A stretch of DNA of 64,000 nucleotides from Pseudomonas kairouanensis (lineage in GTDB: Bacteria > Pseudomonadota > Gammaproteobacteria > Pseudomonadales > Pseudomonadaceae). Shown one piece after another: positions 44,546 to 52,708 of the stretch. The DNA lies in contig NZ_QUZU01000025.1 in NCBI RefSeq assembly GCF_004682055.1, positions 1 to 64,000 on the forward strand. The letters are read 5' to 3'. The number at the start of each line of letters is the position of its first letter. Within the stretch, counting starts at the first letter, position 1. The notes under the pieces were generated by a model. It made no database searches. It saw only the letters and a program-made list of their open reading frames with translations, and was not told the DNA's origin. The position numbers were made by a program, and so were the translations under genes.

Positions 44546-45301
44546 ATGCGTCGCACTATGGTAGCTGGTAACTGGAAGATGCACGGTACCCGCGCCAGTG
44601 TCGCTGAGCTGATCAATGGCCTTCGTCACTTGGCCTTGCCGAGCGGTGTTGATGTTGCGGTTTTCCCGCCTTGCTTGCATATCAACCAAGTGGTTGATGG
44701 CTTGAAGGGCAAGTCGATTCAGGTCGGCGCGCAGAACTCTGCGGTGGAGCCAATGCAAGGTGCATTGACCGGTGAGATTTCGCCGAGTCAGTTGGTCGAT
44801 GCGGGTTGTTCCTATGTGCTTGTCGGGCACTCCGAGCGCCGTCAGATGATGGGCGAGCGTGATGGGACACTCAATCGCAAGTTCGCAGCGGCACAGGCTT
44901 GTGGCTTGATTCCGGTGTTGTGCATAGGGGAGACCCTTGAGCAGCGTGAATCTGGCAAGACTCTAGAAGTTGTCTCGCGTCAGCTGGGCAGCATCATCGA
45001 GGAGCTGGGTGTTGGTGCGTTTGCAAAGGCGGTCATTGCTTACGAGCCGGTCTGGGCCATTGGTACCGGGCTGACTGCTACACCGCAACAGGCGCAGGAT
45101 GTGCACGCAGCCATCCGCGCGCAGTTGGCGGCAGAGAATTCTGAAGTCGCACAAGGTGTGCGTCTTCTATACGGCGGCAGCGTGAAGGCGGCCAATGCGG
45201 TCGAACTGTTCGGCATGCCGGATATCGATGGGGGGCTCATTGGTGGAGCTTCCCTGAATGCAGATGAGTTCGGTGCGATCTGTCGCGCCGCGGGAAACTG
45301 A
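44546..45301 (+). CDS. tpiA: Triosephosphate isomerase
   Basis: A 251-residue TIM barrel. Catalytic residues Asn9 and Lys11 (GNWKM), His95 (GHSERR) and Glu167 (AYEPVWAIGTG) are all in place. It overlaps nothing and leads into secG after 4 bp. Confidence 0.97.
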   Translation: MRRTMVAGNWKMHGTRASVAELINGLRHLALPSGVDVAVFPPCLHINQVVDGLKGKSIQVGAQNSAVEPMQGALTGEISPSQLVDAGCSYVLVGHSERRQMMGERDGTLNRKFAAAQACGLIPVLCIGETLEQRESGKTLEVVSRQLGSIIEELGVGAFAKAVIAYEPVWAIGTGLTATPQQAQDVHAAIRAQLAAENSEVAQGVRLLYGGSVKAANAVELFGMPDIDGGLIGGASLNADEFGAICRAAGN

Positions 45302-45305
45302 AAAA

Positions 45306-45689
45306 ATGCTGGAAACAGTCGTAGTCGTTTTTCATCTGTTGGCTGCCCTGGGCGTAGTTGCCCTGGTTTTGTTGCAACAGGGTAAAGGTGCGGATGCTGG
45401 TGCGTCTTTCGGTGCAGGTGCTTCAAATACTGTGTTCGGAAGCCAAGGTTCCTCTACCTTTCTTAGTAAGTTTACTGCTATACTTGCCGCCGGTTTCTTC
45501 ATAACCAGCTTAGGGTTAGGTTACTTTGCTAAAGAGAAAGCTCATGTGCTGACTCAAGTAGGTCTCCCAAATCCAGCAGTGTTGGAAGTGCCAAAAGCAA
45601 AACCGGCTTCTGATGATGTCCCGGTGCTTCAAGAGCAAAAGTCGGCTACTCCAGCGACTGACGTACCTCCAGCTCAAGAGCAGAAGTAA
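45306..45689 (+). CDS. secG: Protein translocase subunit SecG
   Basis: A 127-residue inner membrane protein of the SecYEG channel. Two helices (about 1-22 and 54-74) frame the conserved LLQQGKGADAGASFGAGASNTVFG. The C-terminal tail beyond residue 80 is a Pro/Ala/Lys/Gln-rich extension typical of pseudomonads. I started it at the ATG at 45306. Confidence 0.93.
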   Translation: MLETVVVVFHLLAALGVVALVLLQQGKGADAGASFGAGASNTVFGSQGSSTFLSKFTAILAAGFFITSLGLGYFAKEKAHVLTQVGLPNPAVLEVPKAKPASDDVPVLQEQKSATPATDVPPAQEQK

Positions 45690-45711
45690 GAAGGGTTGTA
45701 AACGCTGTATT

Positions 45712-45797
45712 GCCGAGGTGGTGGAATTGGTAGACACGCAACCTTGAGGTGGTTGTGCCCATAGGGTGTAGGGGTTCGAGTCCCCTTCTCGGTACCA
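45712..45797 (+). tRNA. tRNA-Leu (GAG)
   Basis: An 86-nt class II tRNA with a long variable arm. The anticodon stem CAACC/GGTTG holds the loop TTGAGGT, so the anticodon is GAG. The T arm is GGTTCGAGTCC and the CCA is encoded. Confidence 0.95.
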
Positions 45798-45808
45798 ATT
45801 ATCAGGAG

Positions 45809-45832
45809 AGCCCGCTGTTGCGGGCTTTCTTG
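45809..45832 (+). terminator. Terminator after tRNA-Leu
   Basis: Stem AGCCCGC/GCGGGCT with a 4-nt loop followed by TTCTT. Confidence 0.75.
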
Positions 45833-45893
45833 TAGGTGGAAGGTTACATTGACCCTGTAAGGGATCGGTCGTATACTTCCGCCCCAGCTTTGT

Positions 45894-45970
<77 letters not shown>

Positions 45971-45980
45971 GTTTTAGCGG

Positions 45981-46005
45981 AGCCCCTTTTAAGGGGCTTT
46001 TTGTT
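45981..46005 (+). terminator. Hairpin after metY
   Basis: Stem AGCCCCTT/AAGGGGCT followed by TTTTTG. Confidence 0.75.
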
Positions 46006-46018
46006 AGCTGGACACTTT

Positions 46019-46071
46019 CAACGCCGCTGTTCGACGGCGTTTCAAGGATGGGCGTTTCGCCCATTTTTTTA
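46019..46071 (+). terminator. Two hairpins before rimP
   Basis: AACGCCG/CGGCGTT (about 46019-46041) and ATGGGCG-TTT-CGCCCAT (46048-46064) with a 7-T run. The second is a good intrinsic terminator only 40 bp before rimP. Together with the preceding hairpin, three terminator-like elements lie between metY and rimP, which may partly block read-through into the operon. Confidence 0.7.
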
Positions 46072-46110
46072 TTTTGCACAGCATGCACATACATGCACGA
46101 GGGGGTTCAG

Positions 46111-46569
46111 GTGTCGAGCAAGCTAGAAGAGTTGCAGGCCTTGCTGGCCCCGGTGGTCGTGGCCCTAGGCTATGAATGCTGGGGTATTGAGTTTTCGGCT
46201 CAAGGTCGCCACTCAATGTTGCGCGTTTATATCGATAAAGAGGGCGGCGTGCTGGTGGACGATTGTGCCATTGTCAGCCGTCAGATCAGCGGTGTCCTGG
46301 ATGTTGAAGATCCGATTTCCGTTGAATACACCCTCGAAGTTTCCTCGCCAGGCATGGAACGCCCACTGTTCACTATTGATCAGTTTGCAAAATTTGCCGG
46401 TGAACAAGTGAAGATCAAGCTGCGATCTCCCTTTGAAGGGCGACGCAACTTTCAGGGCCTTCTGCGCGGTGTAGAAGAACAGGATGTCGTGGTGCAGGTA
46501 GAAGACCATGAATTCCTGTTGCCGATCGATATGATCGACAAGGCCAACATTATTCCCAGTTTTGACTGA
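46111..46569 (+). CDS. rimP: Ribosome maturation factor RimP
   Basis: A 152-residue factor needed for 30S maturation. Recognised from LGYECWGIEFS, LRVYIDKEGGV and VSSPGMERPLF. It starts with GTG at 46111 after GAGGGGG; the ATG at 46048 belongs to a terminator hairpin and is not used. First protein gene of the nusA-infB operon. Confidence 0.94.
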   Translation: MSSKLEELQALLAPVVVALGYECWGIEFSAQGRHSMLRVYIDKEGGVLVDDCAIVSRQISGVLDVEDPISVEYTLEVSSPGMERPLFTIDQFAKFAGEQVKIKLRSPFEGRRNFQGLLRGVEEQDVVVQVEDHEFLLPIDMIDKANIIPSFD

Positions 46570-46616
46570 GACGCGGATCCCGCGGATCCAATGGCTTGCG
46601 AAAGGCGAGGCGTACG

Positions 46617-48098
46617 ATGAGCAAAGAAGTACTGCTGGTTGTTGAGTCGGTATCCAATGAAAAGGGCGTACCGGCAAACGTGATTTTTGAAGCGCTGGAG
46701 CTGGCCCTGGCCACTGCTACCAAAAAGCGTTTTGAAGACGAAGTTGATCTGCGTGTGGAAATCAACCGCCACACCGGTGCCTATGAGACTTTCCGTCGCT
46801 GGACGGTCGTTGAAGAAGCCGATCTTGATGATCCGGCCATCGAAACCTGGCCTAGCAAGGTTGCCGAAACGCACCCTGGCGCCAAGGTCGGTGATGTCGT
46901 TGAAGAAAAGATCGAGTCGATCGAGTTCGGCCGTATTGCTGCACAGACCGCCAAGCAGGTCATCGTGCAGAAGGTTCGCGAAGCCGAGCGCGCTCAGGTC
47001 GTTGACGCTTATCGCGAGCGCCTGGGTGAAATCATCTCCGGCACCGTGAAAAAAGTCACCCGCGACAACGTGATCGTCGACCTGGGCAACAACGCCGAAG
47101 CGTTGCTGGCCCGCGAAGACATCATCTCTCGCGAAACCTTCCGTGTTGGCGTGCGTCTGCGTGCGCTGCTCAAGGAAATCCGCACCGAGAACCGCGGCCC
47201 TCAGTTGATCCTGTCGCGTACCGCGCCGGAAATGCTGATCGAGCTGTTCCGTATCGAAGTGCCGGAAATCGCCGAAGGCCTGATCGAAGTCATGGCTGCG
47301 TCCCGCGACCCGGGTTCGCGCGCCAAGATCGCGGTCCGCTCCAAGGACAAACGCATCGACCCGCAAGGCGCTTGCATCGGTATGCGCGGTTCGCGCGTCC
47401 AGGCAGTGTCGGGCGAATTGGGCGGTGAGCGTGTGGACATCGTCCTGTGGGACGATAACCCGGCGCAGTTCGTGATCAACGCCATGTCGCCGGCTGAAGT
47501 GGCGGCAATTATCGTTGACGAAGATGCCCATGCAATGGACATCGCCGTTGGCGCAGACAATCTGGCTCAGGCCATTGGTCGAGGTGGTCAGAACGTGCGT
47601 CTGGCCAGCCAACTGACCGGTTGGACCCTGAACGTGATGACCGAATCGGACATCCAGGCTAAGCAGCAAGCTGAAACCGGTGACATCCTGCGCAACTTCA
47701 TCGACGAGTTGGAAGTCGACGAAGACCTGGCACAGGTGCTGGTAGATGAAGGCTTCACCAGTCTGGAAGAGATTGCCTACGTACCGTTGGAAGAAATGCT
47801 CAACATCGACGGCTTTGACGAAGACACCGTCAACGAGCTTCGCGCTCGGGCCAAGGATCGTTTGTTGACTAAAGCCATCGCTACTGAGGAAAAGCTGGCA
47901 GACGCCCATCCGGCCGAAGACCTGCTCTCGCTTGAGGGTATGGACAAGGATTTGGCGATGGAACTGGCGGTGCGCGGCGTAATTACCCGCGAAGACCTGG
48001 CCGAGCAGTCTATTGACGATCTGCTCGACATCGACGGCATTGACGATGATCGTGCCGGCAAGTTGATCATGGCCGCCCGAGCCCATTGGTTCGAGTAA
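46617..48098 (+). CDS. nusA: Transcription termination/antitermination protein NusA
   Basis: A 493-residue protein with an N-terminal polymerase-binding domain (1-130), S1 domain (about 135-200), two KH domains (about 205-345) and two acidic helix-hairpin repeats at the C terminus (around LNIDGFDEDTVNEL and LLDIDGIDDDRAGKL). The start MSKEVLLVVE has AGGCG upstream. NusA controls pausing and intrinsic termination, including in its own operon. Confidence 0.97.
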   Translation: MSKEVLLVVESVSNEKGVPANVIFEALELALATATKKRFEDEVDLRVEINRHTGAYETFRRWTVVEEADLDDPAIETWPSKVAETHPGAKVGDVVEEKIESIEFGRIAAQTAKQVIVQKVREAERAQVVDAYRERLGEIISGTVKKVTRDNVIVDLGNNAEALLAREDIISRETFRVGVRLRALLKEIRTENRGPQLILSRTAPEMLIELFRIEVPEIAEGLIEVMAASRDPGSRAKIAVRSKDKRIDPQGACIGMRGSRVQAVSGELGGERVDIVLWDDNPAQFVINAMSPAEVAAIIVDEDAHAMDIAVGADNLAQAIGRGGQNVRLASQLTGWTLNVMTESDIQAKQQAETGDILRNFIDELEVDEDLAQVLVDEGFTSLEEIAYVPLEEMLNIDGFDEDTVNELRARAKDRLLTKAIATEEKLADAHPAEDLLSLEGMDKDLAMELAVRGVITREDLAEQSIDDLLDIDGIDDDRAGKLIMAARAHWFE

Positions 48099-48125
48099 CT
48101 AGGCGCGGCCTGAGGAGAGAAGTGC

Positions 48126-50651
48126 ATGACGCAAGTCACGGTGAAACAACTGGCCGATGAGGTCAAAACACCGGTAGAGCGCCTGTTGCAGCAGATGCGT
48201 GAGGCAGGTCTGCCGCACACCGCCGCCGATGAAGGTGTGAGCGATAGTGAGAAGCAGTCTTTGCTGACTCACTTGAAGAGCAGCCACAAGGCGAAAGTGG
48301 AAGAACCGCGCAAGATTACATTGCAGCGCAAAACCACCAGCACCCTGCGTGTTGCTGGTAGCAAGAGCATCAGCGTTGAAGTACGCAAGAAGAAAGTCTT
48401 CGTACAGCGCAGCCCGGAAGAAATCGAAGCCGAGCGCAAACGCGAGCTGGACGAACGTCGCGCAGTAGAAAATGCTGCTCGTCAGAAGGCTGAAGAAGAA
48501 GCCAAGCGTCGCGCCGAAGAAGAAGCGCGTCGCCAGCCTGCTGCTGCGCAACCTGCTGCCACTGAAGCGGCTGTCGCGCCTAGCGCGCCGGTTGAAGCTG
48601 TGCGTGAGGCCGCTCCGGTTGCCGCTGCACCAGCGCCTGCTGCTGACGCTCGCAAACGCGACGAACCTCGTCGCCCAGACAAGCCGCGTGCTGACGATAA
48701 CAATCGTCGCGGCGGTGGTGGCGACGGCGAGCGTAAAAACGCTCCGCATCGTGCCTCGGTCAAAGAGAAAGCGCCTGCTCCACGCGTTGCCCCACGTACT
48801 ACCGACGAAGAAAGCGATGGCTTCCGTCGTGGTGGTCGCGGCAAGGCCAAGCTGAAAAAACGCAACGCCCACGGTTTCCAGAGCCCAACCGGCCCTGTCG
48901 TGCGTGAAGTGAAGATCGGCGAGACCATCACTGTTGGCGATCTCGCCCAGCAGATGTCGGTCAAGGCTGCTGAAATCATCAAGTTCATGTTCAAGCTGGG
49001 CACCCCGGCCACCATCAACCAGGTACTGGATCAGGAAACTGCCCAACTGGTTGCTGAGGAATTGGGCCATAAAGTGACCCTGGTCAGCGACACCGCCCTG
49101 GAAGATTCCCTGGCCGAGTCCCTGAAGTTTGAAGGTGAGGCGGTTTCCCGTGCTCCGGTTGTGACCGTAATGGGCCACGTTGACCACGGTAAAACCTCTC
49201 TGCTCGACTACATCCGTCGTGCCAAGGTAGCTGCGGGCGAAGCCGGCGGTATCACCCAGCACATCGGTGCGTACCACGTTGAAACCGACCGTGGCATGGT
49301 GACGTTCCTCGATACCCCTGGTCACGCCGCGTTTACCGCAATGCGTGCCCGTGGTGCCAAGGCGACCGACATCGTGATCCTGGTGGTTGCAGCCGACGAC
49401 GGCGTGATGCCACAAACCATCGAAGCTGTTCAGCATGCCAAGGCAGCTGGCGTTCCGTTGGTTGTAGCCGTGAACAAAATCGACAAGCCGGGCGCCGATC
49501 TTGATCGCATCCGTAGCGAACTGTCGGTTCACGGCGTGACCTCCGAAGAGTGGGGTGGTGACACTCCATTCGTACCGGTCTCCGCGAAGATGGGTACTGG
49601 CGTTGACGAACTGCTTGAAGCTGTTCTGTTGCAAGCCGAAGTGCTGGAACTGACTGCTACCCCATCGGCTCCTGGCCGTGGTGTCGTGGTTGAATCCCGC
49701 CTCGACAAGGGCCGTGGCCCGGTTGCGACCGTTCTGGTTCAAGACGGTACCCTGCGCCAAGGCGACATGGTCCTGGTCGGTTCGAACTACGGCCGTGTGC
49801 GTGCCATGCTCGACGAGAACGGCAAGCCAATCAAGGAAGCAGGTCCTGCTATCCCGGTCGAGATCCTCGGCCTGGACGGTACCCCGGACGCTGGCGACGA
49901 GATGAGCGTGGTTGCCGACGAGAAGAAAGCCCGTGAAGTGGCTCTGTTCCGTCAAGGCAAGTTCCGCGAAGTCAAACTGGCCCGTGCTCACGCAGGCAAG
50001 CTGGAAAACATTTTCGAGAACATGGGCCAGGAAGAGAAGAAGACGCTTAACATCGTCCTCAAATCTGACGTACGTGGTTCCCTCGAAGCGTTGAACGGCG
50101 CCTTGAACGGCCTGGGTAACGACGAAGTGCAAGTGCGCGTTGTCGGTGGCGGTGTCGGTGGTATCACCGAGTCCGACGCCAACCTGGCACTGGCTTCCAA
50201 CGCTGTACTGTTCGGCTTCAACGTGCGTGCCGATGCTGGCGCTCGCAAGATCGTCGAGCAGGAAGGCCTGGACATGCGTTACTACAACGTCATCTACGAC
50301 ATCATCGAAGACGTCAAGAAAGCCCTCACCGGCATGCTTGGCAGCGACGTCCGGGAAAACATCCTGGGTATTGCCGAAGTTCGTGACGTGTTCCGTTCGC
50401 CGAAGTTCGGCGCGATCGCTGGCTGCATGGTTGTCGAAGGCACCGTGTACCGTAACCGTCCAATCCGTGTACTGCGTGAAGACATCGTTATCTTCGAAGG
50501 CGAGCTGGAATCCCTGCGCCGCTTCAAGGATGACGCTTCCGAAGTACGTGCCGGCATGGAATGCGGTATCGGCGTCAAGAGCTACAACGACGTCAAGGTT
50601 GGCGACAAGATCGAAGTCTTCGAGAAGGTTCAGGTTGCTCGCAGCCTCTAA
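48126..50651 (+). CDS. infB: Translation initiation factor IF-2
   Basis: An 841-residue GTPase that places initiator tRNA on the 30S subunit. An Ala/Glu/Arg-rich N-terminal region (about 50-260) leads to the G domain: GHVDHGKT (350-357), DTPGH, NKIDKPGAD. GGAGAGAAG lies before the ATG. Downstream a 12-bp hairpin separates it from rbfA. Confidence 0.97.
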   Translation: MTQVTVKQLADEVKTPVERLLQQMREAGLPHTAADEGVSDSEKQSLLTHLKSSHKAKVEEPRKITLQRKTTSTLRVAGSKSISVEVRKKKVFVQRSPEEIEAERKRELDERRAVENAARQKAEEEAKRRAEEEARRQPAAAQPAATEAAVAPSAPVEAVREAAPVAAAPAPAADARKRDEPRRPDKPRADDNNRRGGGGDGERKNAPHRASVKEKAPAPRVAPRTTDEESDGFRRGGRGKAKLKKRNAHGFQSPTGPVVREVKIGETITVGDLAQQMSVKAAEIIKFMFKLGTPATINQVLDQETAQLVAEELGHKVTLVSDTALEDSLAESLKFEGEAVSRAPVVTVMGHVDHGKTSLLDYIRRAKVAAGEAGGITQHIGAYHVETDRGMVTFLDTPGHAAFTAMRARGAKATDIVILVVAADDGVMPQTIEAVQHAKAAGVPLVVAVNKIDKPGADLDRIRSELSVHGVTSEEWGGDTPFVPVSAKMGTGVDELLEAVLLQAEVLELTATPSAPGRGVVVESRLDKGRGPVATVLVQDGTLRQGDMVLVGSNYGRVRAMLDENGKPIKEAGPAIPVEILGLDGTPDAGDEMSVVADEKKAREVALFRQGKFREVKLARAHAGKLENIFENMGQEEKKTLNIVLKSDVRGSLEALNGALNGLGNDEVQVRVVGGGVGGITESDANLALASNAVLFGFNVRADAGARKIVEQEGLDMRYYNVIYDIIEDVKKALTGMLGSDVRENILGIAEVRDVFRSPKFGAIAGCMVVEGTVYRNRPIRVLREDIVIFEGELESLRRFKDDASEVRAGMECGIGVKSYNDVKVGDKIEVFEKVQVARSL

Positions 50652-50723
50652 CTCGCGCACTTCCGGAGCCACGCGGCGTGTGGGCATGCAAATGTCCCAC
50701 GCAGCGTACGGACTCTAAACGCA

Positions 50724-50755
50724 ACGCCCGGTCTGGCTTTTGTCAGGCCGGGCGT
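50724..50755 (+). terminator. Strong hairpin between infB and rbfA
   Basis: A 12-bp stem ACGCCCGGTCTG/CAGGCCGGGCGT (one G-U pair) with an 8-nt loop. No long T run follows, so it is more likely a processing or stability element than a full terminator. Confidence 0.5.
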
Positions 50756-50810
50756 TTGCCGCTTTCAGACCCCACGGGTTTCACCGTGTGGCAGTAACAG
50801 GTAACAAGAC

Positions 50811-51206
50811 ATGGCAAAAGAATACAGCCGTACCCAGCGTATCGGCGATCAGATGCAGCGTGAGCTGGCCCAACTGATCCGCCGCGAAGTCAAAGACCCG
50901 CGCGTTGGCCTGGTCACCATCACCGCCGTTGAAGTGAGCCGTGACGTGGGTCACGCCAAGATCTTCATCACCGTGATGGGGCAGGACAACAGCGAAGAAA
51001 TCGCGCAAAGCATCAAGGTGCTCAACTCGGCTGCGGGTTTCCTGCGCATGCAGTTGGCCCGTGAAATGAAGCTGCGCAGTGTTCCCCAGTTGCACTTCCA
51101 CTACGACGAAAGCGTGGTGCGTGGCGCGCACCTGTCGGCACTGATCGAGCGCGCCGTGGCTGAAGACAGCCAGCACCCGTCCACACCTGAAGACGCCAAG
51201 GAGTAA
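50811..51206 (+). CDS. rbfA: Ribosome-binding factor RbfA
   Basis: A 131-residue KH-like protein for 16S 5'-end maturation, with RTQRIGDQMQRELAQLIRREVKDPRVG and the family VPQLHFHYDESV. It is followed after 3 bp by truB. Confidence 0.95.
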   Translation: MAKEYSRTQRIGDQMQRELAQLIRREVKDPRVGLVTITAVEVSRDVGHAKIFITVMGQDNSEEIAQSIKVLNSAAGFLRMQLAREMKLRSVPQLHFHYDESVVRGAHLSALIERAVAEDSQHPSTPEDAKE

Positions 51207-51209
51207 GCG

Positions 51210-52127
51210 GTGGCTCAGGTCAAACGTATCCGTCGCAACGTCAGCGGCATCATTCTGCTCGACAAGCCCATTGGCTTTACCTCCAACGCTGCGTTGCAGA
51301 AGGTTCGCTGGCTGCTCAATGCCGAGAAGGCCGGGCACACCGGCAGCCTCGACCCCCTGGCCACCGGCGTATTGCCGTTGTGCTTTGGCGAGGCCACCAA
51401 GTTTTCGCAATACCTGCTCGATTCCGACAAGGGTTACGAAACCCTGATGCAACTGGGCAAGACCACCACCACGGCCGATGCCGAAGGTGATGTTTTGCAG
51501 GTTCGCGACGTGACCGTTGGTCGTGCTGATATCGAAGCTGCATTACCCGCTTTTCGTGGGCAAATCAGTCAGATACCGCCGATGTACTCGGCGCTCAAGC
51601 GTGATGGACAGCCTCTTTACAAGCTGGCACGTGCGGGTGAAGTAGTGGAGCGCGAACCACGTTCTGTTACTATTGCGCGCTTGGAATTGCTCGCCTGTGA
51701 AGGTGACACCGCCCGACTGGCTGTGGACTGCAGCAAAGGCACCTATATCCGTACCCTGGTGGAAGATATTGGTGAACAGCTCGGTTGCGGCGCCTACGTT
51801 GCAGAACTGCGACGTACCCAGGCCGGTCCGTTCAGCCTGGCCCAGACGGTCACGCTGGAAGAGCTCGAAGCGGTACACGCCGAAGGTGGCAACGAAGCGG
51901 TAGATCGCTTCCTGATGCCGTCGGACAGCGGTTTGCTCGATTGGCCATTGCTGCACTTCTCGGAGCACAGCGCGTTCTACTGGCTCAACGGCCAGCCGGT
52001 ACGTGCCCCGGATGCCCCGAAGTTCGGCATGGTGCGGGTACAAGATCACAATGGTCGCTTTATCGGTATCGGTGAAGTGAGCGAAGACGGGCGCATCGCG
52101 CCGCGTCGACTGATTCGGTCAGAATGA
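51210..52127 (+). CDS. truB: tRNA pseudouridine(55) synthase
   Basis: A 305-residue enzyme making pseudouridine 55 in the T loop. Catalytic Asp48 stands in GHTGSLDPLATG, and the LDKPIGFTSN start motif and C-terminal PUA-like region are present. The start is GTG at 51210 with AAGGAG before it, inside the end of rbfA. Confidence 0.95.
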   Translation: MAQVKRIRRNVSGIILLDKPIGFTSNAALQKVRWLLNAEKAGHTGSLDPLATGVLPLCFGEATKFSQYLLDSDKGYETLMQLGKTTTTADAEGDVLQVRDVTVGRADIEAALPAFRGQISQIPPMYSALKRDGQPLYKLARAGEVVEREPRSVTIARLELLACEGDTARLAVDCSKGTYIRTLVEDIGEQLGCGAYVAELRRTQAGPFSLAQTVTLEELEAVHAEGGNEAVDRFLMPSDSGLLDWPLLHFSEHSAFYWLNGQPVRAPDAPKFGMVRVQDHNGRFIGIGEVSEDGRIAPRRLIRSE

Positions 52128-52177
52128 CCGAACGAGTGTGGCTGTTAACAGGCACGGTCAACACTCATTTTTAGATA

Positions 52178-52221
52178 CAGGGATTTGTCCCTGGCCTGTT
52201 GAAGCTGTTTTTCTGAAACAG
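52178..52221 (+). promoter_or_regulatory. Two hairpins in the rpsO leader
   Basis: CAGGGA-TTTG-TCCCTG (52178-52193) and CTGTTT-TTCTG-AAACAG (52205-52221) lie within 70 nt of the rpsO start. E. coli S15 represses its own mRNA through a leader fold; these could do the same here, which is inference. Confidence 0.4.
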
Positions 52222-52244
52222 TTTCCTGATAAAAGGATTGCCTC

Positions 52245-52514
52245 ATGGCTCTCGACGTTCAAGAAAAAGCACAGATCGTAGCTGACTACCAGCAAGCTGT
52301 TGGTGACACTGGTTCGCCAGAAGTGCAAGTTGCACTGCTGACCCACAACATCAACAAGCTGCAAGGTCACTTCAAGGCCAACGGTAAAGATCACCACTCC
52401 CGTCGTGGTCTGATCCGTATGGTAAACCAGCGTCGTAAGCTGCTGGACTACCTGAAGGGCAAGGACGTGAGCCGTTACAGCTCGCTGATCGCTCGCCTGG
52501 GTCTGCGTCGCTAA
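52245..52514 (+). CDS. rpsO: 30S ribosomal protein S15
   Basis: An 89-residue primary 16S rRNA-binding protein, full family length, with GDTGSPEVQVALLTHNINKL and HHSRRGLIRMVNQRRKLLDYLK. AAAGGA precedes the ATG. pnp follows after 194 bp, the normal arrangement in which the mRNA is processed between the two genes. Confidence 0.97.
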   Translation: MALDVQEKAQIVADYQQAVGDTGSPEVQVALLTHNINKLQGHFKANGKDHHSRRGLIRMVNQRRKLLDYLKGKDVSRYSSLIARLGLRR

Positions 52515-52708
52515 CAAGCGATTGCGCTAGAGGTTGGTTGTCTGCCGTGTGTCAGTGGGATTCCCGCTGGCCCATGGCAGGCTCCCAGCCTCAAGTTTTA
52601 TCTGGATACACGTTTTACCCTGGACGAGGGTTGGGCCGATTCCCAGCATTGCCCAAGAATTTCGCAAGAAGACAAGTTCCCCAAGAGCCACAAAGAAGGT
52701 AGGACACC

